NCBI RefSeq assembly: GCF_004216695.1
Contig: NZ_SGXC01000001.1
Span: 1,984,001-2,048,000, forward strand
Origin: Pigmentiphaga kullae
GTDB lineage: Bacteria > Pseudomonadota > Gammaproteobacteria > Burkholderiales > Burkholderiaceae_B
DNA: 64,000 nt
Reading direction: 5' to 3'
The translations under genes were made by a program, and so were the position numbers. The notes under the pieces are model-generated. The model was given only the letters and a program-made list of their open reading frames with translations. It was not told the DNA's origin and ran no database searches. Below are positions 9,977-19,800 of the stretch, one piece after another (position 1 is the first letter of the stretch; each line of letters begins with the position of its first letter).

Positions 9977-12097
9977 ATGGGGCGGGCGATGCGGAAGGAG
10001 ATGTTCTGGAGCGGCGCGCGCGGAGCCGTTTGCGCGCTGGCGCTCGGACTGGCCTTTTCCGCGGCCTGGGCCCAGGAGCCCGTGCCGGACGCCGAGGTGG
10101 GGCAGGTCGCGCAGGAGCGGCTGGCCGACGCCGACACCTTGCTGGCGCTGACCCAGGACGGCGCCATCCTGTATGCGCAGGATCCGGTCAAGCTCAGCGG
10201 CTATCAATATTGCAGCCAGGCGGTGGCGCTGGCCGAGCAGGGGGAATTCCGGCAGAGCGTGCGCGCCGCCAGCAAGGCCCTGCACCTGGCCCAGGCCACC
10301 AAGGATCCCAACCTGGCCGCGCTGGCCAATCGCGACCTGGCGATCGCCTACAGCTACGCGGGCCGCCTGGACAAGGCGGAGTCCTTCGCGCGCGAGGCGC
10401 TGCGGCATACGCCCAAGGAACCCGAGAAGGTCCTGGGCCCGGTGCACAAGGTGCTGGGCGACGTCGAGGCCCGGCGCGGCGACTATCCCGCCGCGATCAA
10501 GAGCTACGAGGCGGCCCTGGCCAGCAGTTCGGAACGCTACGCGCCCCTGGTGCGGGTGTCGCTGGTCAATGCGCTGGCCGAGACCGGCGACGCCGCGCGG
10601 GCGCGGCAGATGCTGGACGCCACCGCGCAGCCGTCCGATCCGGTCCTGGCCACGCAATGGCAGCGCACGCGCGCGCGGGTCCTCTTGGCCGAGAACCGGC
10701 CGCAGGAAGCGGCGGACCTGTACCGTTCGCTCACGACGCGGCAGACCGGCACCGACAGCGGCTACTACCGGTTGTGGGCTTGGGACGGCGTGGCGCGCAG
10801 CGAGATGGCGCTGGGCAACAAGCCGGCGGCGGCCGACGCGCTGGGCAAGGCGCTCGACGGCGTGGACGCCGTGCGCGCGCGTTTCCGCAGCGACGAATTC
10901 AAGATGGGCCTGTTCTCGGACATGCAATCCGTGTTCGAGCGCGCGATCGGCCTCTACAGCGATCTCGGCAATGCGTCGGCTGCGTTCGAACTGAGCGAAC
11001 GCAGCCGCAGCCGCGCGCTGCTGGACGCGGTGCGGGGGCGCGGCAGCGTGCCGGATGCCGCCATGGCCACGCTGTCGCTGTCGGGCCTGCAGCAGTCCCT
11101 GGCGCCCGACGAACGCGTGATCCAGTTCCATGCCCTGCCCGAGCGCCTCCAGGCATGGATCGTGGGGCCGTCCGAACTGCGGGAAGTGTCCATTCCCATT
11201 GGACGCGACGACCTGGCGAAACTGGTCGACGCCTTGCGCGATCTGATCGTCAACGGCAAGCGCGGCGCGGTGGATGGGGCGGCCAAGGTGGGCGAACTGC
11301 TGATCGCGCCGCTGGGCATCGCGCCCGGACAGCGGCTGATCGTCGTGCCGCACGGCCCGCTGCACTATCTGCCGTTCCAGGCGCTGCGCCTGAACGGCGC
11401 CTACCTGATCGAAAGCCACGCGATGTCGGTGGCGCCGTCGATGAGCATCGCCGTGCAACTGGCGCGTCGCACGCCGCGCGTCTCGCCCACGCTGACCGCC
11501 TTCGGCAATCCACGCATCGAGGACCAGTACGACCTGCCCGGCGCGGAGCGCGAGGTGCAGGAACTGGCGCGGCTGTTCCCGCAGAAGAACGTCTACATGG
11601 GCACGGCCGCCACCAAGACCCAGTTCAAGGAAGCCGCCGCCCGCGCGCCCCTGATCCACGTGGCCGCCCACGCGCAGGCCGACACCGTGGATCCGCTTTA
11701 TTCGCGCATCCTGCTGGCCAACGAGGACGGCCGGCAGAGCTTCCTGGAGGCGCGCGAGATCCTGGGGCTGGACATGAACCGCACGGCCCTGGTCACGCTG
11801 TCGGCGTGCGAGTCGGGGCTGGGGCGGATCGCGCAGGGCGACGAGGTGCTGGGCTTCACGCGGTCCTTTCTGTCCGCCGGATCCTCCAGCCTGATCGCGT
11901 CGTTGTGGCCGGTGTCCGATGATGCGGCGGAGCTGCTGATGAGCACCCTGTACGCCGAACTGGCCAAGGGCAGCGACATCCAGCGGGCGATGCAGGCCGG
12001 CCAGCTTGCCGTCCTCAAGCGTAACAAGATGGCGCACCCGTTCTTCTGGGCGCCGTTCAACCTGATCGGGAACTGGCGCCTGACGGTGGAGGGCTGA
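9977..12097 (+). CDS. Secreted TPR-CHAT domain putative cysteine protease
   Basis: This 706-residue protein has a signal peptide (CALALGLAFSAAWAQ), so it should act in the periplasm or outside. Residues about 40-330 form alpha-helical TPR-like repeats (for example EFRQSVRAASKALHLA and DYPAAIKSYEAALA). The C-terminal third is a CHAT domain, a caspase/separase-like fold. The dyad is intact: H565 in HVAAHAQ and C611 in LSACESGLG, followed by the family tail SFLSAGSSSLIASLWPVSDD. ATG 9977 is preferred to GTG 9962 because of GGAG a few bases upstream. It lies 3 bp before tpsB, so it is part of the two-partner secretion operon. Its substrate is unknown; TpsA processing is a hypothesis. Confidence 0.87.
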   Translation: MGRAMRKEMFWSGARGAVCALALGLAFSAAWAQEPVPDAEVGQVAQERLADADTLLALTQDGAILYAQDPVKLSGYQYCSQAVALAEQGEFRQSVRAASKALHLAQATKDPNLAALANRDLAIAYSYAGRLDKAESFAREALRHTPKEPEKVLGPVHKVLGDVEARRGDYPAAIKSYEAALASSSERYAPLVRVSLVNALAETGDAARARQMLDATAQPSDPVLATQWQRTRARVLLAENRPQEAADLYRSLTTRQTGTDSGYYRLWAWDGVARSEMALGNKPAAADALGKALDGVDAVRARFRSDEFKMGLFSDMQSVFERAIGLYSDLGNASAAFELSERSRSRALLDAVRGRGSVPDAAMATLSLSGLQQSLAPDERVIQFHALPERLQAWIVGPSELREVSIPIGRDDLAKLVDALRDLIVNGKRGAVDGAAKVGELLIAPLGIAPGQRLIVVPHGPLHYLPFQALRLNGAYLIESHAMSVAPSMSIAVQLARRTPRVSPTLTAFGNPRIEDQYDLPGAEREVQELARLFPQKNVYMGTAATKTQFKEAAARAPLIHVAAHAQADTVDPLYSRILLANEDGRQSFLEAREILGLDMNRTALVTLSACESGLGRIAQGDEVLGFTRSFLSAGSSSLIASLWPVSDDAAELLMSTLYAELAKGSDIQRAMQAGQLAVLKRNKMAHPFFWAPFNLIGNWRLTVEG

Positions 12098-12100
12098 AGC

Positions 12101-13741
12101 ATGCGGGGTGCCGACAAGACATGGAATCGCCGGGGCATTGCCGCCGCGGCGATGGGGCTGGCGTGCTCGGCCGCGCTGGCGCAGACGCCCGGGCCGCTGG
12201 CGCAGGCGCCGTCGCAGCGCCTGCCCGAGCCGCCCGCGCCCGCCGCGCAAGCGGGCTTCCGCTTGCAGCAGGTGAGCTTCACCGGCGCCGCCGCCATACC
12301 CGTGGAGGAGTTGCAGGCGCTCGCGGCCGGATATGTGGGGCGCGACGTTTCGCTGTCCGACCTGGAGGCGCTGGCGAGGGACGTGACCGGGCTGTATCGC
12401 AGCCGCGGCTACTTCCTGGCCCAGGCGCTGGTGCCGGTGCAGACCGTGCGCGACGGCCGGGTCGAGATCAGCGTGGTCGAGGGGCGCCTGGGCAAGGTGG
12501 ACATCCAGGTCGCGCCGGACGCGCCGATCTCCGAGGGGCGCATCCGCGCCTACCTCGCGCCGCTGCAGCCGGGCCAGCCGGTCAGCGCGCAAAGCTACGA
12601 ACGCGCCATGCTGCTGCTGTCCGACCTGCCCGGCATCAAGGTGTCGTCCGGCCTGCAGGAAGGCAGCGAGCCCGGCACGACGGACCTGGTGGTCGAGGTG
12701 ACCCAGGCGCGGCGCGTGACCTTCGCCTTCGACGCGGACAACCACGGCACGCGCGAATCGGGCCGGGTCCGCGCGGGCGGCACCATGCGCGTGGCCAGCC
12801 CGCTGGGCCTGGGCGACAACCTGGACGCCCGCCTCATGATGTCCGAGGGCAATTCGGTGAACTTCGGGCGGCTGGGCTACGAGGCGCCGCTGGGCACGGA
12901 CGGCCTGCGCCTGGGCGCGGGTATCTCGCGCGTGCGTTATGAGCTGGGACAGCCCTGGTCGCAACTGGGCGCGAAGGGACGGGCCACGGTGGCCGACCTG
13001 TCGCTGAACTATCCGGTCATCCGGCAGCGCGGCCAGAACCTGTTCCTGCGCCTGGGCGTGGACCACAAGGAACTGCGCGACGATCTTTCCATGTTCTCGT
13101 ATTCGGCGCGCAAGAACATCGTGGGCGTTGGGCTGGGGTGGAGCTGGGAGCGGCGCGACGAATTGTTCGGCGGCGGCTACTGGGCCAGCACCGGCACGCT
13201 GTACCACGGCCGCCTGGACATCAAGGACGACCTGACGCGCGCGATGGACCAGGGCCCGGCGGGCCACCGGACCGACGGCGGATTCACCAAGCTGACCTGG
13301 CAGGTGTCGCGCCTGCAATCCGTGCTGCCGCGCCATAGCTTGTACGTGTCCCTGGGCGGGCAGCTTACCAATGGCAACCTGGATGCGTCCGAGAAGCTGG
13401 CGCTGGGCGGGGCCCGCGCCGTGCGCGCCTTTCCGTCCAGCGAACTGCTGGTGGACGAGGGCGTGCTGGGCGTGGTCGAGTGGCGCTGGTCCGCCACCGA
13501 GGACCTGACGCCTTACGTGTTCTACGACGTGGGCAAGGGCCGGATGTTCCATACGCCCACCAGCCTGGACACCAACAACACCCGCAGCATGCAGGGCTTC
13601 GGCATTGGCGCCGTCTGGTCGCGGCCGGGCGATTTCATGGTGAACGTCTCGCTGGCGTGGCGCCGCAACACCTCGGCGCCGGTCACCGATGGCGGCGATC
13701 GCAAGCCCAGGATCTTCGTGCAATTCCAGAAAGTGTTTTAA
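12101..13741 (+). CDS. Two-partner secretion outer-membrane transporter (TpsB, ShlB/FhaC/HecB family)
   Basis: This 546-residue Omp85-superfamily pore exports the TpsA partner across the outer membrane. After a signal peptide (LACSAALAQ) and a Pro/Ala-rich linker come two POTRA domains (about residues 48-125 and 125-205, with GFRLQQVSFTGAAAIP, SRGYFLAQALVPVQ and GRVEISVVEGRLGKVDIQV). A 16-strand beta-barrel follows, ending in the terminal phenylalanine of FVQFQKVF typical of Bam substrates. It starts 3 bp after the CHAT gene and precedes the tpsA gene by 68 bp. Confidence 0.93.
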   Translation: MRGADKTWNRRGIAAAAMGLACSAALAQTPGPLAQAPSQRLPEPPAPAAQAGFRLQQVSFTGAAAIPVEELQALAAGYVGRDVSLSDLEALARDVTGLYRSRGYFLAQALVPVQTVRDGRVEISVVEGRLGKVDIQVAPDAPISEGRIRAYLAPLQPGQPVSAQSYERAMLLLSDLPGIKVSSGLQEGSEPGTTDLVVEVTQARRVTFAFDADNHGTRESGRVRAGGTMRVASPLGLGDNLDARLMMSEGNSVNFGRLGYEAPLGTDGLRLGAGISRVRYELGQPWSQLGAKGRATVADLSLNYPVIRQRGQNLFLRLGVDHKELRDDLSMFSYSARKNIVGVGLGWSWERRDELFGGGYWASTGTLYHGRLDIKDDLTRAMDQGPAGHRTDGGFTKLTWQVSRLQSVLPRHSLYVSLGGQLTNGNLDASEKLALGGARAVRAFPSSELLVDEGVLGVVEWRWSATEDLTPYVFYDVGKGRMFHTPTSLDTNNTRSMQGFGIGAVWSRPGDFMVNVSLAWRRNTSAPVTDGGDRKPRIFVQFQKVF

Positions 13742-13798
13742 GGGCCCGGGGGCGGCGGGGGACCGGCGCCCACGGCGCGCGAACCGCGCTCCGGGACC

Positions 13799-13803
13799 AG
13801 GAG
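13799..13803 (+). promoter_or_regulatory. Ribosome-binding site deciding the tpsA start
   Basis: AGGAG lies six bases before the ATG at 13810. The frame is open a further 330 bp upstream through the tpsB 3' end, so this site and the signal peptide after 13810 set the start. Confidence 0.7.
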
Positions 13804-13809
13804 AATCAC

Positions 13810-16800
13810 ATGAGTGCAGCTAGCCGTTCCTCGCGCAAGGCCCGCGGGCCCGCGTTCCCGGCGCCGGAGGCGCGCTGGAATCCTCGTCCGCTGGCGCTGG
13901 CCCTTGCCCTGGTGGGCACCAGCGCGGGCGCCCAGATGCCGACCGGATTCAACCCCGTGCAGGGCAGCGTGCTCGCGCCCGTCACGAGCGGCAATACCAT
14001 GTCCATCCAGCAGCAGAGCGATCGGGCCATCATCGAGTGGGGCACGTTCTCGATCGGCGCGGGCAATGCGGTCCGCTTCCTGCAGCCCGGCGCCTCCAGC
14101 ATCGCGCTGAACCGGGTGTTGGGCGGGGACCTGTCGCGGATCTCGGGCGAGCTGTCGGCCAACGGCCGGATCTTCCTGATCAATCCCGCGGGCGTGCTGT
14201 TCGGGCAGGGATCGAAGGTGGAAACCGGCGGCCTGGTCGCCTCGACGCTCAACATCAGCAACGCCGACTTCATGGCGGGCCGTTTCCGGTTCGAGCGCGA
14301 CGACGCCAACAACGCCTCCGTGACGAACCTGGGGACCCTGACCGCGCCGGGATCGACCATCGCCCTGATGGCCGCGACGGTGGTCAACGGCGGCGAAGGG
14401 AAGATCGTGGCCGACGGCGGCACCGTGGGGCTGGTGTCGGCCCGCCAGGTGACCCTGGACTTCCAGGGCGATGGCCTGACCACGTTCCGCTTCGCGCCGG
14501 ACGCCGGCGCCAGCATGGCCGCGGTCAGCAACGAAAGCGGCGCGGTGCTCCAGGCCAACGGCGGCCGGGTGGCGGTGCTGGCCGATTCGACCCAGGTGGC
14601 GCAGCGCGTGGTCAACCAGCAGGGCACGATACGCGCGCAATCGCTGACCGCGCGCAATGGCGAGATCATCCTGGGCGCATCCGGCCAGGCCGACGTGACG
14701 GTGGGCGGCACGCTGGATGCGTCGGGCGCCGCGGGGACATCGGGAGGTACCATCCGTGTCGAGGCCGGGGGCATCCGGACCGGCTCGGCGCGCCTGGATG
14801 CCTCCGGCGACGGCGGCGGCGGAGGCATCGAGCTGGAAGGCCGGCGCGCGATCACGATGGACGCAAGCAGCAGCCTGCATGCGGATGCGCTGGCCTCCGG
14901 CCATGGCGGGACCATCGACATCGATGCCCCGGGGCTGCACGCGGCGGGCATCATGACGGCGAATGCCGCGGGCAACGGCGCGGGTGGCGCCGTCACGACG
15001 TCGGGCGGCGTGGTCGAGGTCGGGGCGGCCCATGTCTCGGCGGCCGGCGCGGGCAGCGGCGCGAATGGCAAGTGGACGATCGCCTCGCAGGGCGACGTGA
15101 CCGTGGGCGCCGCGCCGGCGGCACGGCCCGCCACCGAGGTATCCGCGGCCGACGGCGACAGCCGCGTGTCGGGTGGCGCCGTGGGCGAAGCACTGGGGAA
15201 CCGCACCGACGTGACCGTGGCCGCCACCGGCTTCGCGCTCGACGGCGGCCGGGGGCAGAGCGGCAACGTCGTGTTCGACGGTGACGCGAGTGTGGTCAAG
15301 ACCCAGGGCGGAACGTCGACCTTGCGCGTGGATGCCATGCGCAACATCGACATGGGGAACGGATCGCGCATCGAATCGCAGGCGGGCGCGCTGAACGTGG
15401 AATTCAACGCCGACTCCTCGGGCAAGGCCGCGATGCGCCGGCTGGAGGGCGCCAGCGATTTCGCCGAGGAAAGCGGCGGCAGCATCGACCTGGAAGGCGC
15501 CACCATCGCCACCCGGGGCGGGGACCTGCGCCTGTTCGGACAAAGCGATGTCGCCGGCGGCAAGGCCATCGGCGGCACGTCCTTCGTGAACGGCCGGGCG
15601 CAGACCCGCCGCACCGGCATCTTCGTGGGCTGGAGCGACGTGTCGCTGTGCGCCGACGATGCCTGCGCGGCGGGCGGCTCGCTGGCGGCGGCGGGGACCG
15701 GCATCACCACCGTCGATGCGACCTCCACCCGGGGCGTGGAAGGGGGCGAAGGCGTCGCCTTCAGCGGGACCGGCGTGGCGGCGGGCGGCGACATCTCGAT
15801 CACCGGCCGTGGCGGCGTGGCGGCGGCAGGCGTACGGATAGACGGGCGCCGCGAAGGCGGCACCCAGCACCCTATGAGCGCCGGGGGCGACATCACCATC
15901 GTCGGCACGGCGGCTGACGCCACGCTGGCCAACAATCTTCCCGTGGACACCGCGGAGGCCGGCGTGGCGATCCGGAACACGACCTTGTCGGCGGGCGGCG
16001 ACGTGACGATAGACGGCAAGGGTTCCAATCTGGATGCGCTGACCCGGTCGCCCGACATCTTCGGCGTGCTCGGCTACGACATCATCGAGGCCATCGATGG
16101 CGTGCATATGCTCGATACCCGGGTGCTGGCCGGTCCCCGCCGCGACATCCTGATCACCGGGGCTGCGGGCGGCGACGGCTTGATCATCGATAGCGGATCA
16201 GGATCGACCTACTCCGCCATCGCCGCGCGCGGCGTACGCATCGAGAAAAGCGTGGAGGCGCTGGAAGCGCCGGGCGGGACGGCGCCCGACATCGCCACGG
16301 ACGGCGGGCGCATCCGCATCGCCGGCCGCGACAGCGACATCTGGCTGGCGGGCGAACCGACCAAGGTGGGCGCGACGCTGCAGGTGGATGCCGGCAGCGC
16401 GGACGGCCGGGGGGGCAGCGTCGAGGTTACCGGACGCAACGTGGGGGTGCTGGGTGCGACTGCGCTGCTGGCCGATGGCGCTACCGGCGGGGGCGAGGTG
16501 ACGGTGCAGGCCGAGGCCGTGGCGGCGGTGGACGACTTCGCGCGCGTGCAGGCCAACTCGACCGGCGCCAATGGCGACGGCGGCAAGCTGCTGTTGACGG
16601 GGCAGGACGGCCTGCGTGTCCATGGTTCGCTCCAGGCGCGCGGCACGGGCGCGGGGAATGGCGGGCGGATCGAGACTTCCGGCGGCGGCGTGGATGCCAG
16701 CGGCGTCCGGATCAACGCCGGGACCGGCACCGGCGCGGCCGGAAACTGGATCGTCGATCCCTACGACGTCCGCATCGTCCACGGCGTGGGACCCGGCGCG

Positions 16801-19800
16801 CCGGTGGACAGTCCGTTCGAGGCCGTGGCCGACACCACCATCCAGGATTCGAGCATCAACACCGCCCTGGACGCGGGCACGAGCGTGCGCATAGGGACCG
16901 GGGCGGGCAGCGGCACGGGCGGCGACATCACCATCGCCAGCGGCGTGGATATCCGCCGCACGACCGGCGCGGCGCCGCTGGAGTTCGCGCTGGACGCCTA
17001 CCGCGGCATACAGGGCGATTCGTTCAGCATCGTGTCCGAGGCGGGCGCGCTCGACCTGGCGTTCAACAGCAACGCCAGCGGCACTTTGTCGGGCGACCAG
17101 TCCATCGCCTTCCAGAATGCGACGCTGACCACCAACGGCGGATCGGTCAGCCTGTATGGCCAGAGCGACCCGGTCGCGGGCAGCGCCAGTTCCAACCGCG
17201 GGCCGGCCATCCGCCTGGTGGACAGCTTCATCGACACGCGCGTCGGCCAGAGCGATGCCGGCGCCGGCGGGAACGTCGTGCTGCGGGGCGCGGGCGACGG
17301 GGTGACCAGCGTGGACATCCAGGGCGGCCGCATCGACGCGGCCACCGGCAGCGTCACGGTGCGCGGCGTTTCTTCCAACTATGGGGAGGGCGTGCAGATA
17401 ACGTCGGGCGGCAGCGACGACGCCAGCATCACGACCACCGCCGGCAACATCTCCATCGTCGGTATCGGCGGCAGCGATTCGTCGGCGGGCGCGGAAGGCG
17501 TCAGGCTGGAGGGGGCGCACGTGCAGTCCGCCAGCGGCGACGTGGATGTGCGCGGATTGGCGCAGGGCGCGGGCACGACCGCCGCCGGCGTGATCCTGGA
17601 AGGTTCCTCGTTGGTCGCGCAGGCGGGCCGGGTACGGGTGGCGGGGCAATCCGAAGGCAGCGGCCTGGGCATCGACCTGCAAGGCGGATCGTCCAGCCTG
17701 TCGTCGCACGCCATCGACGGCCAGCAAGGCGTGGTCCTGCGGGCCGACAACGACGGCAGTGCCGATGCGATTGCGCTCGAGGCTTCGGTCAGGTCGGGCG
17801 TGTCGATCAACCTGCGGCCGGGCGGCGTCGATGCCGCGGGCAACGCCACCGATCATGCCGCCACCCGGATTTCCGTGGGCGGGGCGGGCGGCAACGGGTT
17901 CTCGCTGTCGGATGCCGACATGGGGAACCTGGACGCGCCCAATCTCATCATCGGCAGCAATACCCATGCCGCCGACATCTCGGTGGACGGCGCCGTGGCG
18001 ACGGCCGGCAACCTGACCCTGCAGAACGAAGGGGGCGGGGCGATCGCGATGGGCGGCGGCGTGACGGCCGCCACGCTGGCGCTGCTGGCGGGCGGAAACG
18101 TCACCCAGTCGCCCACCGCCGCGATTGCCGCGAATGCGCTGACGGCCCGGTCGGCCACGGGCGACGTCGTGCTGACCCACCCGGGCAATGCCGTGGCCAC
18201 GGTTTCCGGCGGCGCGGCGGGCGATTTCCGCTACGTCGACGCCGACGGCATCACGATAGGCAGCGTGTCGGCCCTGGGCATGGACGCAGCGACGAACGCG
18301 GTGCAGAACCGCACGCAGGATGGCATCTCGGCCGACCGCGCCATCGTGCAGGCCCGTTCCGGGAACGTCACGACCAACGCCGCGATCACCGCGCCGACGG
18401 CCATCACGCTGCAGGCGGATGCCGGCGCCATCCAGCTCAACCGGACCCTGGACAGCGGTTCGGTCGCCCTGCTGGCGTCCGGCGCGATCGGCCAGCAGGC
18501 GGGCGCCGCCATTACCGCCGGCACGCTGGTCGCCCGTTCGACCGGCGCGGGCGTGACGCTGACGGACGCGGGCAACCGGGCCGGGATCCTGGCGGGCGGC
18601 GCGGCCACCGATTTCCGCTATGCGGACGCCGACGGCCTGACCCTGGGGAATGCCTCCGTCGTGGGCCACGACGCCGCGGGCAACGTGCAGACCGTTGCCG
18701 TATCGGGCGTCTCGGCCGGCACGGCGCAGATCGCGGCCCGCAAGGGCGACCTGGACGTCGCCGCCGCCGTCTCGGCTGCCGATCTGCTCAGCCTGCAGGC
18801 CGATACCGGCGCGATCGGGGTGGGCGCCGCGGTCCAGGGGCGTACGGTGGCGCTGCTGGCCAGCGGCGACATCACGCAGGCCGCCACCGGCGCCATTGCC
18901 GGCGACGCACTGCTGGCCCGGTCCACGGCGGGCGACGTCCTGCTGGCGGCGGGGAACAATGACGTGCGCACGCTGGCGGCATCCGCCGCGGGCGACCTGC
19001 GCTATCGCGGCAGCGGCGACCTGGCGGTGGCAACGGTGACGGCGGGTGCGCTGGACGCCGTCGGCGCGCCGCAGGCCGTCGCGGCCTCGGGCCTGACGGC
19101 CACCGATGCGATCGTGCAGGCGACCACGGGCAACCTGTCGGTCCAGGCGGCTTCAAACGCATCCAACGGGCTGACCTTGCAGGCGGACGCGGGAAGTGTG
19201 CAGGTCGGGCAATCGCTGCAGGCGGGAACCGTGGCCCTGCTGGCCCGCGGAGACATCGGCCAACAGGCCGGCGCCGGCATCACGGCGGACACGCTGGCGG
19301 TCTGGTCGACGGCCGGGGCGGTGACGCTGACCGCCGCCGGCAACGACGCCGGGGTGTTCGCGGGCAGTGCGGCCACCGAGCTGCGCTACGCGGACGCGAA
19401 CGCGCTGACCGTCGGCGAGGCCATCGTCGCCACTCAGGATGCGGCGGGCGGGCTGTCGTCATCGACCGTGGCCGGCGCGCAGGCCGGCACGGTGCGGCTC
19501 GCGGCGCGGACGGGGAACCTGACGGTCGCCTCGGGCGTGACGGCCACCGATGCCGCCAGCCTGCAGGCCGATGCCGGCGCCGTGGCCGTGAACGCCGCGG
19601 TGCGGGCCCGGACCGTGGCATTGCTCGCCACAGGCGACGTGACCGAATCGACCTCCGGCGGCATCGCGGCCGATGCGCTGCTGGCGCGTTCGACCGGCGG
19701 CGACGTGCTGCTGGAGAACGGCGGCAACGACGTGCGCGCACTGGCCGGTAGCGCGGCCGGCAGCCTGGGCTATCGCGGCGCCGGCGACCTGGCCGTGACG

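Noticed and set aside
9929-13723. Open frame of 1264 codons on the minus strand
   Set aside because: It is antisense to the CHAT and TpsB genes, its translation is His/Arg/Gln/Gly-rich without domains, and long antisense frames are expected at this GC content.
13738-16107. Long minus-strand frames opposite tpsA, also at 16198-18669 and 19459-22779
   Set aside because: They are shadows of a low-complexity, high-GC gene whose sense frame has clear TPS domains and repeats.
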